Part shown: positions 7,641 to 16,000 of the stretch, in pieces
Layout of the letters: each line of letters begins with the position of its first letter
Position numbering within the stretch: the stretch's first letter is position 1
Source of the DNA: Clostridiales bacterium
Lineage (GTDB): Bacteria; Bacillota; Clostridia; Oscillospirales; Oscillospiraceae
Length of the DNA stretch: 64,000 nt
Direction of reading: 5' to 3'
NCBI GenBank assembly: GCA_020859945.1
Contig: JAJBVG010000073.1
Span: 1-64,000 of the forward strand
Position numbers and translations under genes: made by a program
Notes under the pieces: generated by a model
Told to the model about the DNA's origin: nothing
Databases searched by the model: none
The model's input: the letters and a program-made list of their open reading frames with translations, nothing else

Positions 7641-7670
7641 CCGCCCCAGCCTTCCGAGCGGGCGGTTACT
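7636..7670. terminator. Shared bidirectional terminator at the toxin stop codon
   Basis: AGTAACCGCCC / GGGCGGTTACT stem of 11 bp. On the minus strand it is followed by TCTTTTTATCC, a good U-tract. Confidence 0.85.
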
Positions 7671-7722
7671 TCTCGTAACTTAACTCCGGGAGCTGACCGT
7701 TGTCGGACAGCGCCTGTTTCTA
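7636..7722 (-). ncRNA. Antisense antitoxin RNA (RatA/SR-like)
   Basis: A minus-strand RNA of about 90-95 nt is predicted from the promoter at 7728-7757 to the hairpin at 7636-7670. It overlaps the 3-prime end of the small toxin gene, the arrangement of known 3-prime-overlapping type I pairs. The boundaries are predicted from promoter and terminator only. Confidence 0.65.
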
Positions 7723-7727
7723 TGCTC

Positions 7728-7757
7728 ATTATACGGCCCCGGTGGGCCTTCTGTCAA
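7728..7757 (-). promoter_or_regulatory. Promoter of the antisense antitoxin RNA
   Basis: Read on the minus strand: consensus TTGACA, 18 bp, consensus TATAAT. Confidence 0.8.
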
Positions 7758-7781
7758 GTCCCCTGTGGGGGCTTTTCTTTT

Positions 7782-8732
7782 TCAATAATTCGCCTCAATG
7801 GTCTTGACCTGCCGATACAGCATGGTATTGGCAGGGACGCTCACATGGTACTGCGCCGCCAGCTCCAGCACCTTGCCGGTGAGGGTGTCAATTTCGGTGG
7901 GGCGTTTCCGGCGGATGTCCTGGAGGGTGGAGGAGTTGTGGTGGTAGGTGTCAGGCAGCAGCTTGCCGTAAAACTCCTTTTTGTAGTCCTCCGGCGTATC
8001 CCAGTAGGTGCGGTATTCGGCGGCAGTCATGACGGCGAAAATCTCGTCAATGAGGTCGTTCATGATGGCGACGCCTTCGGGCGCCTCACCCAGCGCACCG
8101 TAGTGGACGCCCAACACCGCCCCCAGGGGGTTCAAGGTGCAGTTGTAGAGCATTTTGGCCCACAGCGCCGCGCCCACGTCCTCGGTGGTCTGGCAGGGGA
8201 TGCCTCCAGCGTTGATGGCCTGGGCCAGCGGCTCCAGCGGGGCCACGTCCAGGCCGTAGAGGTTGCCCAGCAGCACCGGCGCGGTGTGAACGGTGACGTT
8301 GCTGACGTTTGGGGCCTGCCGCTGGAAGCCGGTGATGACACGGGCGCAGCAGACCTGCTCCTGGGGGAAGTGCCGCAGATACGCTTGGTCGTTGTCCCAG
8401 CCGTTTTGCAGGATGACCAGCTTGCCCTGGGGCTTGAGGATGGCGTGATGTTCCCACAGCGCGTCGCTGACCGTCTTGTTTGCCATGGTTTTGACGGAGA
8501 TAAGGATGTAATCGAAGGCGTTTTCCGGGAACGCGCCGTAGTCGTCGCTGACCATTGTCTCTCCCGCGGGGATGACCACCTCTCCAAAGAGACCGGTGCG
8601 GCGTAGCCCTCCGGCAAGAATCGCGTCCTTAGTGGCCCCCCGCGCCAGCAGGGAAACGCCGCACCCAACCGAGTGGAGGGTGGCCGCCATCCCCACGCCT
8701 ACGGCCCCTGTGCCAACAATAAGAACTTCCAT
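7782..8732 (-). CDS. panE: 2-dehydropantoate 2-reductase
   Basis: It reduces 2-dehydropantoate to pantoate with NADPH in pantothenate (CoA) synthesis. The N-terminal Rossmann motif is VLIVGTGAVGVGMAATL (residues 3-19). The catalytic-lysine region is LWAKMLYNCTLNPLGAV near residue 190, with the C-terminal helical ApbA_C domain after it. The length of 316 is normal. An AAAGGAGTGAAATACG site precedes ATG 8732. No panB, panC or panD lies nearby, so the substrate assignment rests on the family alone; some members act on other ketoacids. Confidence 0.88.
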   Translation of the reverse strand: MEVLIVGTGAVGVGMAATLHSVGCGVSLLARGATKDAILAGGLRRTGLFGEVVIPAGETMVSDDYGAFPENAFDYILISVKTMANKTVSDALWEHHAILKPQGKLVILQNGWDNDQAYLRHFPQEQVCCARVITGFQRQAPNVSNVTVHTAPVLLGNLYGLDVAPLEPLAQAINAGGIPCQTTEDVGAALWAKMLYNCTLNPLGAVLGVHYGALGEAPEGVAIMNDLIDEIFAVMTAAEYRTYWDTPEDYKKEFYGKLLPDTYHHNSSTLQDIRRKRPTEIDTLTGKVLELAAQYHVSVPANTMLYRQVKTIEANY

Positions 8733-8751
8733 CGTATTTCACTCCTTTGCT

Positions 8752-8985
8752 TTTTCAATTTGCAATTTACATTGTGCAATGTGCAATTATGTATTCTATC
8801 TGTTGCTTTTTTGAACTTTTTCGTGATGTATTTTCCCCAGTTGTCCTTGTGAATCAGTTCCTGTAATTCCACTCGGAGGTGTTTCTGTACACCTGTAGGG
8901 CCGCCCCTACCTGTACGATAAGCAAAAACAATGTGCGTTCCGTTTTGTCTCCTTGCAAATTGCAAATTGCTAATTTCTAATTGAT
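8752..8985. repeat. Family E AT-rich repeat, copy 1, with a collapsed family B palindrome
   Basis: The ends are inverted: CAATTTGCAATTTACATTG..GTGCAATTATG on the left and GCAAATTGCAAATTGCTAATT on the right. A shortened family B unit, TGTAGGGCCGCCCCTAC, lies inside at 8894-8910. This fills the panE-Nudix gap and holds no gene. Confidence 0.65.
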
Positions 8986-9440
8986 TCTCCGTTCAGCGCG
9001 GCGCTGACCAGCGTATCCCCCTGATACACCAGTTTCAGGGAGAAAAACGGCCCCGCCTCGTCCAGCAGACGCAGGAAGATGTGGTCGCCCTCCCACAGGG
9101 GCAGCTCCCTTACCCGCTCTTTTGGCACCCACTCCAGCGTCCCCTCGTCGCAGTCGGTCAGCGTTCCAGAGAAGTCCTTCGCCACAAAGAGGTGCATATA
9201 CTCCGTCTCCCACCGGTCAGAGACGAAGGTCACCAGCCCCCGGTACTCCGGGCGGCGCAGGGTCAAACCTGTCTCCTCCAGGGCCTCCCGGCAGACACAT
9301 TCCTCCGGGCTTTCCCCGTCCTCGAACTTGCCGCCCACCCCGATCCACTTGTCGTGGTTCAGGTCGTTCTCTTTTTTGACCCGGTGGAGCATGAGATAAC
9401 AGCCGTTTTGTTCGATGTAACAGAGCGTGGTGTTCAGCAT
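8970..9440 (-). CDS. Nudix hydrolase (MutT/8-oxo-dGTPase-like)
   Basis: It hydrolyses a nucleoside diphosphate linked to another moiety. The complete Nudix box GX5EX7REUXEEXGU is seen in the segment running GGKFEDGESPEECV, then CREALEETGL, at about residues 36-59. The 156-residue length and the MLNTTLCYIEQNG start resemble the 8-oxo-dGTP diphosphatase group that uses the sequence LMLHRVKKENDLNHDKWIGVGG. AAAGGGAAC precedes ATG 9440. Its start lies 121 bp from the divergent argF gene. The true substrate is open. Confidence 0.88.
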   Translation of the reverse strand: MLNTTLCYIEQNGCYLMLHRVKKENDLNHDKWIGVGGKFEDGESPEECVCREALEETGLTLRRPEYRGLVTFVSDRWETEYMHLFVAKDFSGTLTDCDEGTLEWVPKERVRELPLWEGDHIFLRLLDEAGPFFSLKLVYQGDTLVSAALNGESIRN

Positions 9441-9476
9441 AACAGTTCCCTTTCTGCGGCAAATGACAATCGGCAG

Positions 9477-9505
9477 TTGCGAAAGCCGCCAAAATGGTAT
9501 ATGAT
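9477..9505 (+). promoter_or_regulatory. argF promoter
   Basis: TTGCGA, 17 bp, TATGAT, about 55 bp upstream of the ATG. I see no obvious arginine operator. Confidence 0.6.
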
Positions 9506-9561
9506 AGGTACATGATTCATTTCGCGCCTGCTCTCAGGCGCAGCACACAGGAGGAATCCCC

Positions 9562-10545
9562 ATGAACCTGAAAGGCAGAAATTTTTTGAAGCTGTTGGAC
9601 TTCACCCCGGAGGAAATTCAGGGCCTGCTGGACCTGGCCGCCGACCTGAAAGCCAAGAAGAAAGCCGGTGTCAGCCACGCCACCTGCGCAGGAAAGAACG
9701 TGGCCCTGATTTTTGAAAAGACCTCTACCCGGACCCGCTGCGCCTTTGAGGTGGCGGCGCGGGACCTGGGCGCGGGCGTGACCTATCTGGACCCCTCCGG
9801 CTCCCAGATCGGCAAAAAGGAATCCATCGCGGACACCGCACGGGTGCTGGGCCGGATGTTCGACGGCATCGAGTACCGGGGCTACGGGCAGGCCATCGTG
9901 GAGGAGCTGGCGGCTTACGCCGGCGTCCCCGTCTGGAACGGCCTGACCAACGAGTTTCATCCTACCCAGATTTTGGCCGACTTCCTGACCATTCAGGAGC
10001 ATTTCGGCCACCTGAAAGGCGTCAATCTGGTCTATCTGGGGGACGCAAGGTATAATATGGGCGATTCCCTGATGGTGGGCTGCGCCAAGATGGGGATGCA
10101 CTTCACCGCCTGCGCCCCCAAAGCCTACTTCCCCGACCAGGCCCTCATCGACCAGTGCCAGGCCATCGCCGCCGAGACCGGCGCCACCCTCCGCTTCTGC
10201 GAGGACCCCATGGAGGCTACTAAAGGGGCCGACGTCCTCTATACCGACGTATGGGTGTCCATGGGTGAGCCGGTGGAGGTCTGGGAGCGGCGCATCAACG
10301 ACCTGGCCCCCTATCAGGTGAACCAGGCGCTGATGAACAACGCCGGGCCGCAGTGCCGGTTCATGCACTGTCTCCCCGCCTTCCACGACCACAAGACCAC
10401 CATCGGCAAGGAGATGGGCGAGCGCTTCGGCCGGGACGCCATGGAGGTCTCCGACGAGGTGTTCGAGGGTCCCCAGTCCATCGTCTTTGACGAGGCCGAG
10501 AACCGGATGCACACCATCAAGGCGGTCATGGCGGCAACGCTGTAA
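9562..10545 (+). CDS. argF: Ornithine carbamoyltransferase
   Basis: It forms citrulline from ornithine and carbamoyl phosphate, or runs in reverse in arginine fermentation. The carbamoyl-phosphate motif STRT sits in [19 protein letters not shown] (about residues 53-71), HPTQ appears as [13 protein letters not shown], and the ornithine loop and HCLP motif as [10 protein letters not shown]. The length of 327 is usual. AGGAGG precedes ATG 9562 at seven bases. It stands alone, so biosynthetic (argF) versus catabolic (arcB) cannot be settled from context; the catabolic enzyme normally sits with arcA and arcC, which are absent here. Confidence 0.94.
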   Translation: MNLKGRNFLKLLDFTPEEIQGLLDLAADLKAKKKAGVSHATCAGKNVALIFEKTSTRTRCAFEVAARDLGAGVTYLDPSGSQIGKKESIADTARVLGRMFDGIEYRGYGQAIVEELAAYAGVPVWNGLTNEFHPTQILADFLTIQEHFGHLKGVNLVYLGDARYNMGDSLMVGCAKMGMHFTACAPKAYFPDQALIDQCQAIAAETGATLRFCEDPMEATKGADVLYTDVWVSMGEPVEVWERRINDLAPYQVNQALMNNAGPQCRFMHCLPAFHDHKTTIGKEMGERFGRDAMEVSDEVFEGPQSIVFDEAENRMHTIKAVMAATL

Positions 10546-10566
10546 CATTTTCTCAGTCAATTTCTT

Positions 10567-10595
10567 CCCCCGCCTTCGGGCGGGGGACTTTCTTT
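10567..10595 (+). terminator. argF terminator
   Basis: CCCCCGCC TTCG GGCGGGGG stem-loop followed by ACTTTCTTTC, 22 bp after the argF stop. Confidence 0.85.
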
Positions 10596-10650
10596 CGCTG
10601 GAAAAACACCGCAAAGCAGATGTTCCTTGAAGAATACTGTTCCGCAACTG

Positions 10651-10720
10651 ACAGCCCCTCTTGCCTCCCCTGAAAGGGGAGGAGGGCCGCCGCCTTTAGG
10701 CGGTGGCGGAGGGGTTTTCC
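10651..10720. repeat. Family D repeat, copy 1
   Basis: It contains TTGCCTCCCCTGAAAGGGGA and ends CGGAGGGGTTTTCC. It also holds a GCCGCCGCC..GGCGGTGGC palindrome. Related copies lie at 24361-24464 (inverted) and 41441-41503. Confidence 0.8.
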
Positions 10721-10729
10721 ACAAAACCA

Positions 10730-10770
10730 AAAAGAAAACCGGTGTGACTGTCGCCAATCACACCGGTTTT
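10730..10770 (-). terminator. tRNA-Arg terminator
   Basis: Read on the minus strand: AAAACCGGTGTGA / TCACACCGGTTTT stem, then CTTTTTGG, just after the encoded CCA end of the tRNA. Confidence 0.85.
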
Positions 10771-10772
10771 CC

Positions 10773-10849
10773 TGGTACGCGAGAAGGGACTCGAACCCCC
10801 GACCTTTTGGTTCGTAGCCAAACACTCTATCCAACTGAGCTACTCGCGC
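10773..10849 (-). tRNA. tRNA-Arg(ACG)
   Basis: A full cloverleaf is visible on the minus strand. The acceptor stem pairs GCGCGAG with CTCGCGT, the D-arm holds AGCTCAGTTGGATAGAGT, the anticodon loop is CTACGAA (anticodon ACG, wobble A likely edited to inosine) and the T-arm holds GGTTCGAGTCC. The CCA end is encoded at 10773-10775. ACG reads CGU/CGC/CGA arginine codons. Confidence 0.96.
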
Positions 10850-10925
10850 ATATCGCCTGTTCCCTGGCGACTTGATTATCTTACCACAGCTTTCCCGGAA
10901 ATGCAAGAGGTTTTTTTCGGTTTTT

Positions 10926-11405
10926 TCACATTCTTTTTTTGCCGCCGTTCTCATCGACAACATATTCCAGGGCGATGTCGCCCCGTTCGTACTCGTAATT
11001 TTGCAGCTTGACCTCCCGGAAGCCGTGCTTCTCGTAGATGTGCAGAGCGATTTGCAGCTTGCGGTTGGAGAGCATAAAGAGCCGTTTGGCCCCGTGGTCC
11101 AGCGCCCAGGCCATGGCCGCCTCGAACACGGCGGTCCCCGCGCCCTTGTGAAGGAGGGCCTTATTGGAACCCAGCTTGCAGATTTCCCATGTGGTCCCCT
11201 CCATGGGCGTCGCCATGCAGGTAGCCAGCGGGGTCTCCCCCTCCACGGCGAAGAAGATCATCGCGCCTCTGTCCAGCTCTCTGTCCAGATTTGCAAACAG
11301 CTCCCGGTCCGGCTGCTCCAGCGAACCGAAGTTGGAGACGATCCAGTCGGTGTTGAAGTCGATGAACGCCTGGCGATAGCGTTCCTCAAAGGGGATGATC
11401 TTCAT
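10926..11405 (-). CDS. GNAT family N-acetyltransferase
   Basis: It transfers an acetyl group from acetyl-CoA to an unknown amine. The 159-residue protein has the GNAT order: a first strand with FEERYRQAFIDFN, central strands MIFFAVEGETPLATCMA, the acetyl-CoA loop HKGAGTAVFEAAM (near residue 100) and the C-terminal RKLQIALHIYEKHGF motif. ATG 11405 has AAGGAG at eight bases. A longer same-frame reading extending to 12308 overlaps the YibE/F gene and is not used. It follows a terminator, so it is probably its own unit. Confidence 0.85.
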   Translation of the reverse strand: MKIIPFEERYRQAFIDFNTDWIVSNFGSLEQPDRELFANLDRELDRGAMIFFAVEGETPLATCMATPMEGTTWEICKLGSNKALLHKGAGTAVFEAAMAWALDHGAKRLFMLSNRKLQIALHIYEKHGFREVKLQNYEYERGDIALEYVVDENGGKKRM

Positions 11406-11480
11406 GGCTTTGCTCCTTTTTCTGCTTGAACCCCGTTGTCGTTGCTCATCCACGAGTATACACTCTAAACAGGGAACGCG

Positions 11481-11519
11481 CAACCCCGGAAAGGCGACTT
11501 CTGCCGCTTTTCCGGGGCT
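11481..11519 (-). terminator. YibE/F terminator
   Basis: Read on the minus strand: CCCCGGAAAAGCGG .. CGCCTTTCCGGGG stem; the T-run is weak. It lies directly below the YibE/F stop. Confidence 0.6.
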
Positions 11520-11527
11520 TGTATTGC

Positions 11528-12742
11528 TTATTGAGATAACTCTTGTTCTGCATCTCCGCCCTTCCAGCGGCTCAACAGCAGGGCGGTGAACGCCGCCACG
11601 CAGGGGACGGCCAACACGATGCCCAAACTCCCCGCAATGGCCCGGATCAGCTCGATGGCGACAAAGTCCGTGTTCATCAGCTGGGTGAAGGACACCTGAT
11701 AGGAGTAGATGAGTACCATCATGTTGAACGACGACCCCGCCACCGCCAGCACAAGGGTGTTGGCCATGGTGCCGGTGGCGTCCCGGCCCACCTTCATGCC
11801 GGAGAGGAACAGCTCCCGGGTGGTGATGTCCGGGCGCTTCTGTTTCAGCTCGTCCATGGAAGAGGCCACGCTCATGGCGATGTCCATCACCGCGCCCAGA
11901 GCGGTCAGCAAAATGCTGCTGAGCAGCAGGCCCCGGATGTGCAGGCCGTTTTCCGCCTGGACCAGCATCAGGGCCTCGGCCTCGTCGGACTGGTAGGCGG
12001 AGATATGCACCAACCCCACCGCGATGGTCCCCAGCAGGGCGGCGCAGCCCACACCGCAGATGCAGCCCAGCGCCCCGCCGATGGTCTTGGGCTGCCAGCC
12101 CCCCAGCAGGTAAAAGCCCACCACTGTGGCGGCGGCCACCAACACCAGGGTCAGCGGCACCGAAGGGTAGCCCCGGAGGGTCAGCGGTACCAGCAGGAAC
12201 ACGGTGCTGACAAAGGCGAAGGCCAGCCCCAGGAAGGCCATCAGCCCCTGGACCCCGCCCAGGGCGATGAGCGCCAGGGCGAACAGCGCCACGAACAACA
12301 GCAGCCAAGGCGTCCGGTAGTAGTTATAGATGGAGACGGTGTACACCCCCGCGCCGGTGGTGTCGATGCGGACCGTGACCCAGTCCCCCTCTTCTACGTC
12401 CACGTTATAGAGGGCGCTGAGGTAGTTGGTGACCTGCACCACGTCCCCCTTGTAGCGGCCGGACTTGATTTTCAGCTCCAGCACCGTGCTGCCCACGGAG
12501 TAGTTCTCATAGCTCTCGTCGGTGACGGTGTTGTCCTCCAGCACAGAGAGGACCTTGGCGCTCTCGTACTCGGTGCCGCTGCTGTCGGTGGTGGTGTAAC
12601 CGTTCCAGCCGGTGTTGGCCCAGCGCAGGGCGAACAGATAGACCACCACAAACACAATAACGGCGATTGCCTTCACCGCCCGCCCCCGCGCCGCCCGGTC
12701 CAGCGAACGGATGGGGCCGGGGGCTTTCTCTTTCTTCTCCAT
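11528..12742 (-). CDS. YibE/F family membrane protein
   Basis: A 404-residue integral membrane protein of the YibE/F family (PF07907), of unknown function, sometimes described as a putative permease. One transmembrane segment (about residues 23-42) is followed by an extracytoplasmic beta-rich domain (about 50-138), then seven or so transmembrane segments, with conserved stretches such as LGAVMDIAMSVASSMDEL and LSGMKVGRDATGTMANTLVLA, typical of the family. ATG 12742 is close to a minus-strand purine stretch. The small GNAT gene follows after a terminator. Confidence 0.85.
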   Translation of the reverse strand: MEKKEKAPGPIRSLDRAARGRAVKAIAVIVFVVVYLFALRWANTGWNGYTTTDSSGTEYESAKVLSVLEDNTVTDESYENYSVGSTVLELKIKSGRYKGDVVQVTNYLSALYNVDVEEGDWVTVRIDTTGAGVYTVSIYNYYRTPWLLLFVALFALALIALGGVQGLMAFLGLAFAFVSTVFLLVPLTLRGYPSVPLTLVLVAAATVVGFYLLGGWQPKTIGGALGCICGVGCAALLGTIAVGLVHISAYQSDEAEALMLVQAENGLHIRGLLLSSILLTALGAVMDIAMSVASSMDELKQKRPDITTRELFLSGMKVGRDATGTMANTLVLAVAGSSFNMMVLIYSYQVSFTQLMNTDFVAIELIRAIAGSLGIVLAVPCVAAFTALLLSRWKGGDAEQELSQ

Positions 12743-12776
12743 AGCTCAAAACTCCTAAATGGGGGTCAAATAGTTG

Positions 12777-12808
12777 GGGCAGGGGCCGCAGCCCCTGCCC
12801 CGCTTTTT
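12777..12808 (+). terminator. GC-rich hairpin GGGGCAGGGGC
   Basis: GGGGCAGGGGC / GCCCCTGCCCC with CGCTTTTT after it on the plus strand. It lies between the YibE/F gene and the MITE. No plus-strand gene ends here, so its role is unclear. Confidence 0.5.
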
Positions 12809-12809
12809 A

Positions 12810-12972
12810 GGGAACCTCTGGTTAAATAACTCCTGGCGTCTGGACGGCATATTTCGTGCAACTCTTCGTTGCAAAATCTTGAAATCCACAAAGGATTCCT
12901 GCGATTTTTCGCCTCGATTTGCGCAAAATCTGCTCGCCCAGCCATCCAAGGCCATTTAATCAGAGCTTCCTT
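12810..12972 (-). mobile_element. Family C MITE-like element, copy 1
   Basis: A 163-bp unit with about 22-bp imperfect terminal inverted repeats (GGAACCTCTGGTTAAATAAC at one end, GGAAGCTCTGATTAAATGGC on the other strand at the other end). It is nearly the same as the inverted copy at 43701-43863. On the minus strand it carries an uninterrupted frame of about 50 codons starting MALDGWASRFCANRG, which is also kept open in the second copy. No transposase lies nearby. Confidence 0.8.
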
Positions 12973-13004
12973 GGTTTTTGGTTGCTTTCCGTAGTGTAAT
13001 GCGA

Positions 13005-16000
13005 TTACTTCTTGACCGTGACCGTCTTGACCTTGCTCCAGCCGGCGTAAGAGGTCACGCTGCCGGAGGTCTTGTAGGCCCGCATACGGATGTAATACTT
13101 CTTGCCCTTGGTCAGGTTCTTCAGGGTGGTGGTGACGTTCTTGTTGCCCTTGATCTTGACGGTCTTGGCGTTGGAGAAGTCACTGGAGGTGGAATACTGG
13201 ATGATATAGCCGGTGGCCTTGGTGTTCCGGGTCCACTTGAGACTGATCTTCCTGCTGCTGACGTTCTTGGCACGGGTGAAGTGCTTGGCGGTCAGACGGT
13301 AGATGGTCTTGGTGGCAGAAGCTGCGCTTATGTCGGAGGAGTTCACCGCGTCGATCTTGTACTGGTACTTAGTGCCGTTCTTGGTGGCGGAGGTATCGGT
13401 CCAGGTAGTAGAGGAAGTGGTCTTGACCTTCTTCCAGCTGCCGCTGCCGACCTTGCGGAAGATCCGATAGCTGGTGGCGCCCTCCACAGCATTCCAGGTG
13501 AGCTTGACACCCGTGGCTCGGTTGGTCGCAGAAGTGATCGTGGTGGAAGCCAGACGGAAGATGGTCTTGGTGGCAGAAGCCTCGCTCTTACCGGAGGAGT
13601 TCACCGCATAGACCTTGTACTGATACTGGGTGCTGTCCGTGGTGGCGTCATTATCCTGCCAGGTGGTGGAGGAAGTGGTCTTGACCTTCTTCCAGCTGCC
13701 GCTGTCGATCTTGCGGTAGACCTGGTAGCTGGTAGCGCCGTCCACGGCCTCCCAGGTGAGCTTGATGCCCTTGGTCCAGCTGACCGCAGAAGTGATCGTG
13801 GTGGCGGCGGGGACGGTGACTTCCTCAGTGTTGGCCTTCTCCAGCGCGTCAATGGCGGCGGTCAGCGCCTCGGCAGCCTCGTCCACCTCGGTCTGGGTGG
13901 CGTCAGCGTCGGCCAAAACAGTCTGGGCAGCGGTCAGCGCGGTTTCCAGGTCAGCCCAGGTGCTGGCGGTGTAGTCGCTCTCGGTCAGGGCCTCCGCCTG
14001 CTCAATGGCGGCGGTCAGGGCGGTGGTGTCAACCGTCACAGCAGCTGTTGTGACCACGATCTCGTCGCAGTCCCGCACACGGAGTACCGCGACCTCCTCG
14101 CCGAAGGTATCGCTGTCGGTGGCCAGGGTCTCGGGGTGCATGTACAGCACGCCCACGGCGCTGACAGTGGCCCCGGTGGTGACGGTTTCGGCCAGGGTGT
14201 TCTCGCCGGTGGTGCCGGAGAGAATGTAGCCGTCGATAAAGACCACGGACTCGCCGGTGCTGTCGCTGACCGTGAACTGGGCCAGGGTGCCGTCAGAGTT
14301 GTAGTAGACAGAGCCGACGGTTCCTTCCACCTGGATGAGCTTGCCGCCGTTGGCAGCGTAATCCGCGCCCTCGGCGCAGGTCACCAGCGTCGGTTCTATT
14401 ACGTTCAGGTTCTCGCTGTCCAGAATGGTGTAGCTCATCACCTTCAGCTCGATGTCGCCCTGATAGGACGCCAGGTAGCCGGTGACTTCCATGTAGGTGC
14501 CCAGCTCCAGACCGGACTCCGCGTAGGGGAAGATGTCGATGCCGCCGGTCTCGTCCTGGATGTAGATGCAGTCGAAGAAGGCGTTGTCCTCGTTGGCAGT
14601 GCCAGCGGTGACGTAGCCGCGCACCTTGTAGATGCTGCCGGAGCCTTCGCCGTCGCCGTAAGCGGCGCGAACGGTGGCGATGTCGGTGACAGGCAGTTCC
14701 ACCTGCACGTCAGTCAGGATGTTGGTGATGATGGTGGTGTTTGCGTAGGGCAGGTCATAGTCGTCCACGTCGGCGTCCACCTCGAAGTCGGAGCAGAACA
14801 CGCCGCCGGAGACAAAGATGGTGCCGCCGTAAGCGGTATCCTCGCAGGCCAGGAACACGGCCTCGCCCAGCGGGGTGACGATGTTGTAGCCGTAGGAGTC
14901 GTCGGTCTCCACCTCATCGGTGGCGCCCACGCCGTCCTTGTCGCTGTCCACGGAATAGGTGGTTTCAAAGCCCTTGACCAGCCAGGTGCCGTCGCCTACG
15001 TTGACGGTGCAGCCGGAGTACTGGCTGTAGCTCTGGTAGTCCTCGCCGTCCTCGACGCTGTTCACGTCCACCACACCGGACAGCCACTCGGACTCCATAT
15101 TGAAGTTCTCCAGATAGAGACGGTAATACTGGCCGCCGTTGTTGGTGGCGTCATAGGCTTCGTCGTCGTTCAGGCTCATGGTGGAGCCAATGGCTGCCAG
15201 CAGCTTGTTCTGCTGGGCGGCGATGTGGTAGTCCGCGCTTTCGGAACCCTTGTCCTGGTAGTCTGCCAGGCCGCAGACAATGACGCTGCCGCCGGCCTGT
15301 ACGTAGGCCTGTACCGCCTCGATGAACTCGTCCTCATAGAGGCTGGCCACGAAATCCCCGGCGTTGGCGGTGCCGCTCTTCTTGGCGGGGGCAGAGATGA
15401 TAAGCAGGGCGCAGTCGTCCAGCACACTGTCGTCGCCGTAGTAGTCCTCCACGTCGGTGACGATGTTCAGTTTGATGGACTGGTTGGCTGCGAGGGCCTC
15501 CAGCTCGGTCATGTTGCCGCCGTAGTAGCCGGTCACGTAGTCGTTGTAGTGGCTGCCGTCCACCACCACGTTGGTCACCATGTCAGCGGAGACATAGCTG
15601 ACTGTCAGCGGCTCGGTGTAGACCTTGGTCACGCCGTTCAGGGTGCCGGTGATTGTGGCGGTGTAGATGGTGGAGCCAAGCCCATCGTAGACATAGTAGA
15701 AGCTGTAGTCCGCGGTGTCCATGCTCTCCACCTCGGTGGGGACGTTGGTGGTCGCTACGATCTGGTCGGTGATGTCGGTAACGTTGCCGTCCAGGTCGGT
15801 GACGGTGAAGGTGATGCTCTCGATGTCAAAGTCCTTGCTCTCGTTGTTGTAGAGGCTCAGGGTCATGTTCAGGGCTTCATTCTGCACGGCCAGCGCGTCA
15901 TCGCTCTCGAAGGTGGACACGCCCAGGGCTTCCACGTCGCCCACCCACACAGGGGCGGTGACGGCGATGTCGCCGTCGGCCTCCACGACCTTGATGTAAT

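Noticed and set aside
10926..12308. 460-codon minus frame that joins a GNAT domain to upstream sequence
   Set aside because: The upstream part is an out-of-frame shadow of the YibE/F gene and crosses a terminator; the GNAT protein starts at 11405 behind AAGGAG.
12977..13004. Possible target-site duplication around the MITE
   Set aside because: The flanks at 12800-12809 and 12973-12982 do not show a convincing direct repeat, and neither do those of the 43701 copy.
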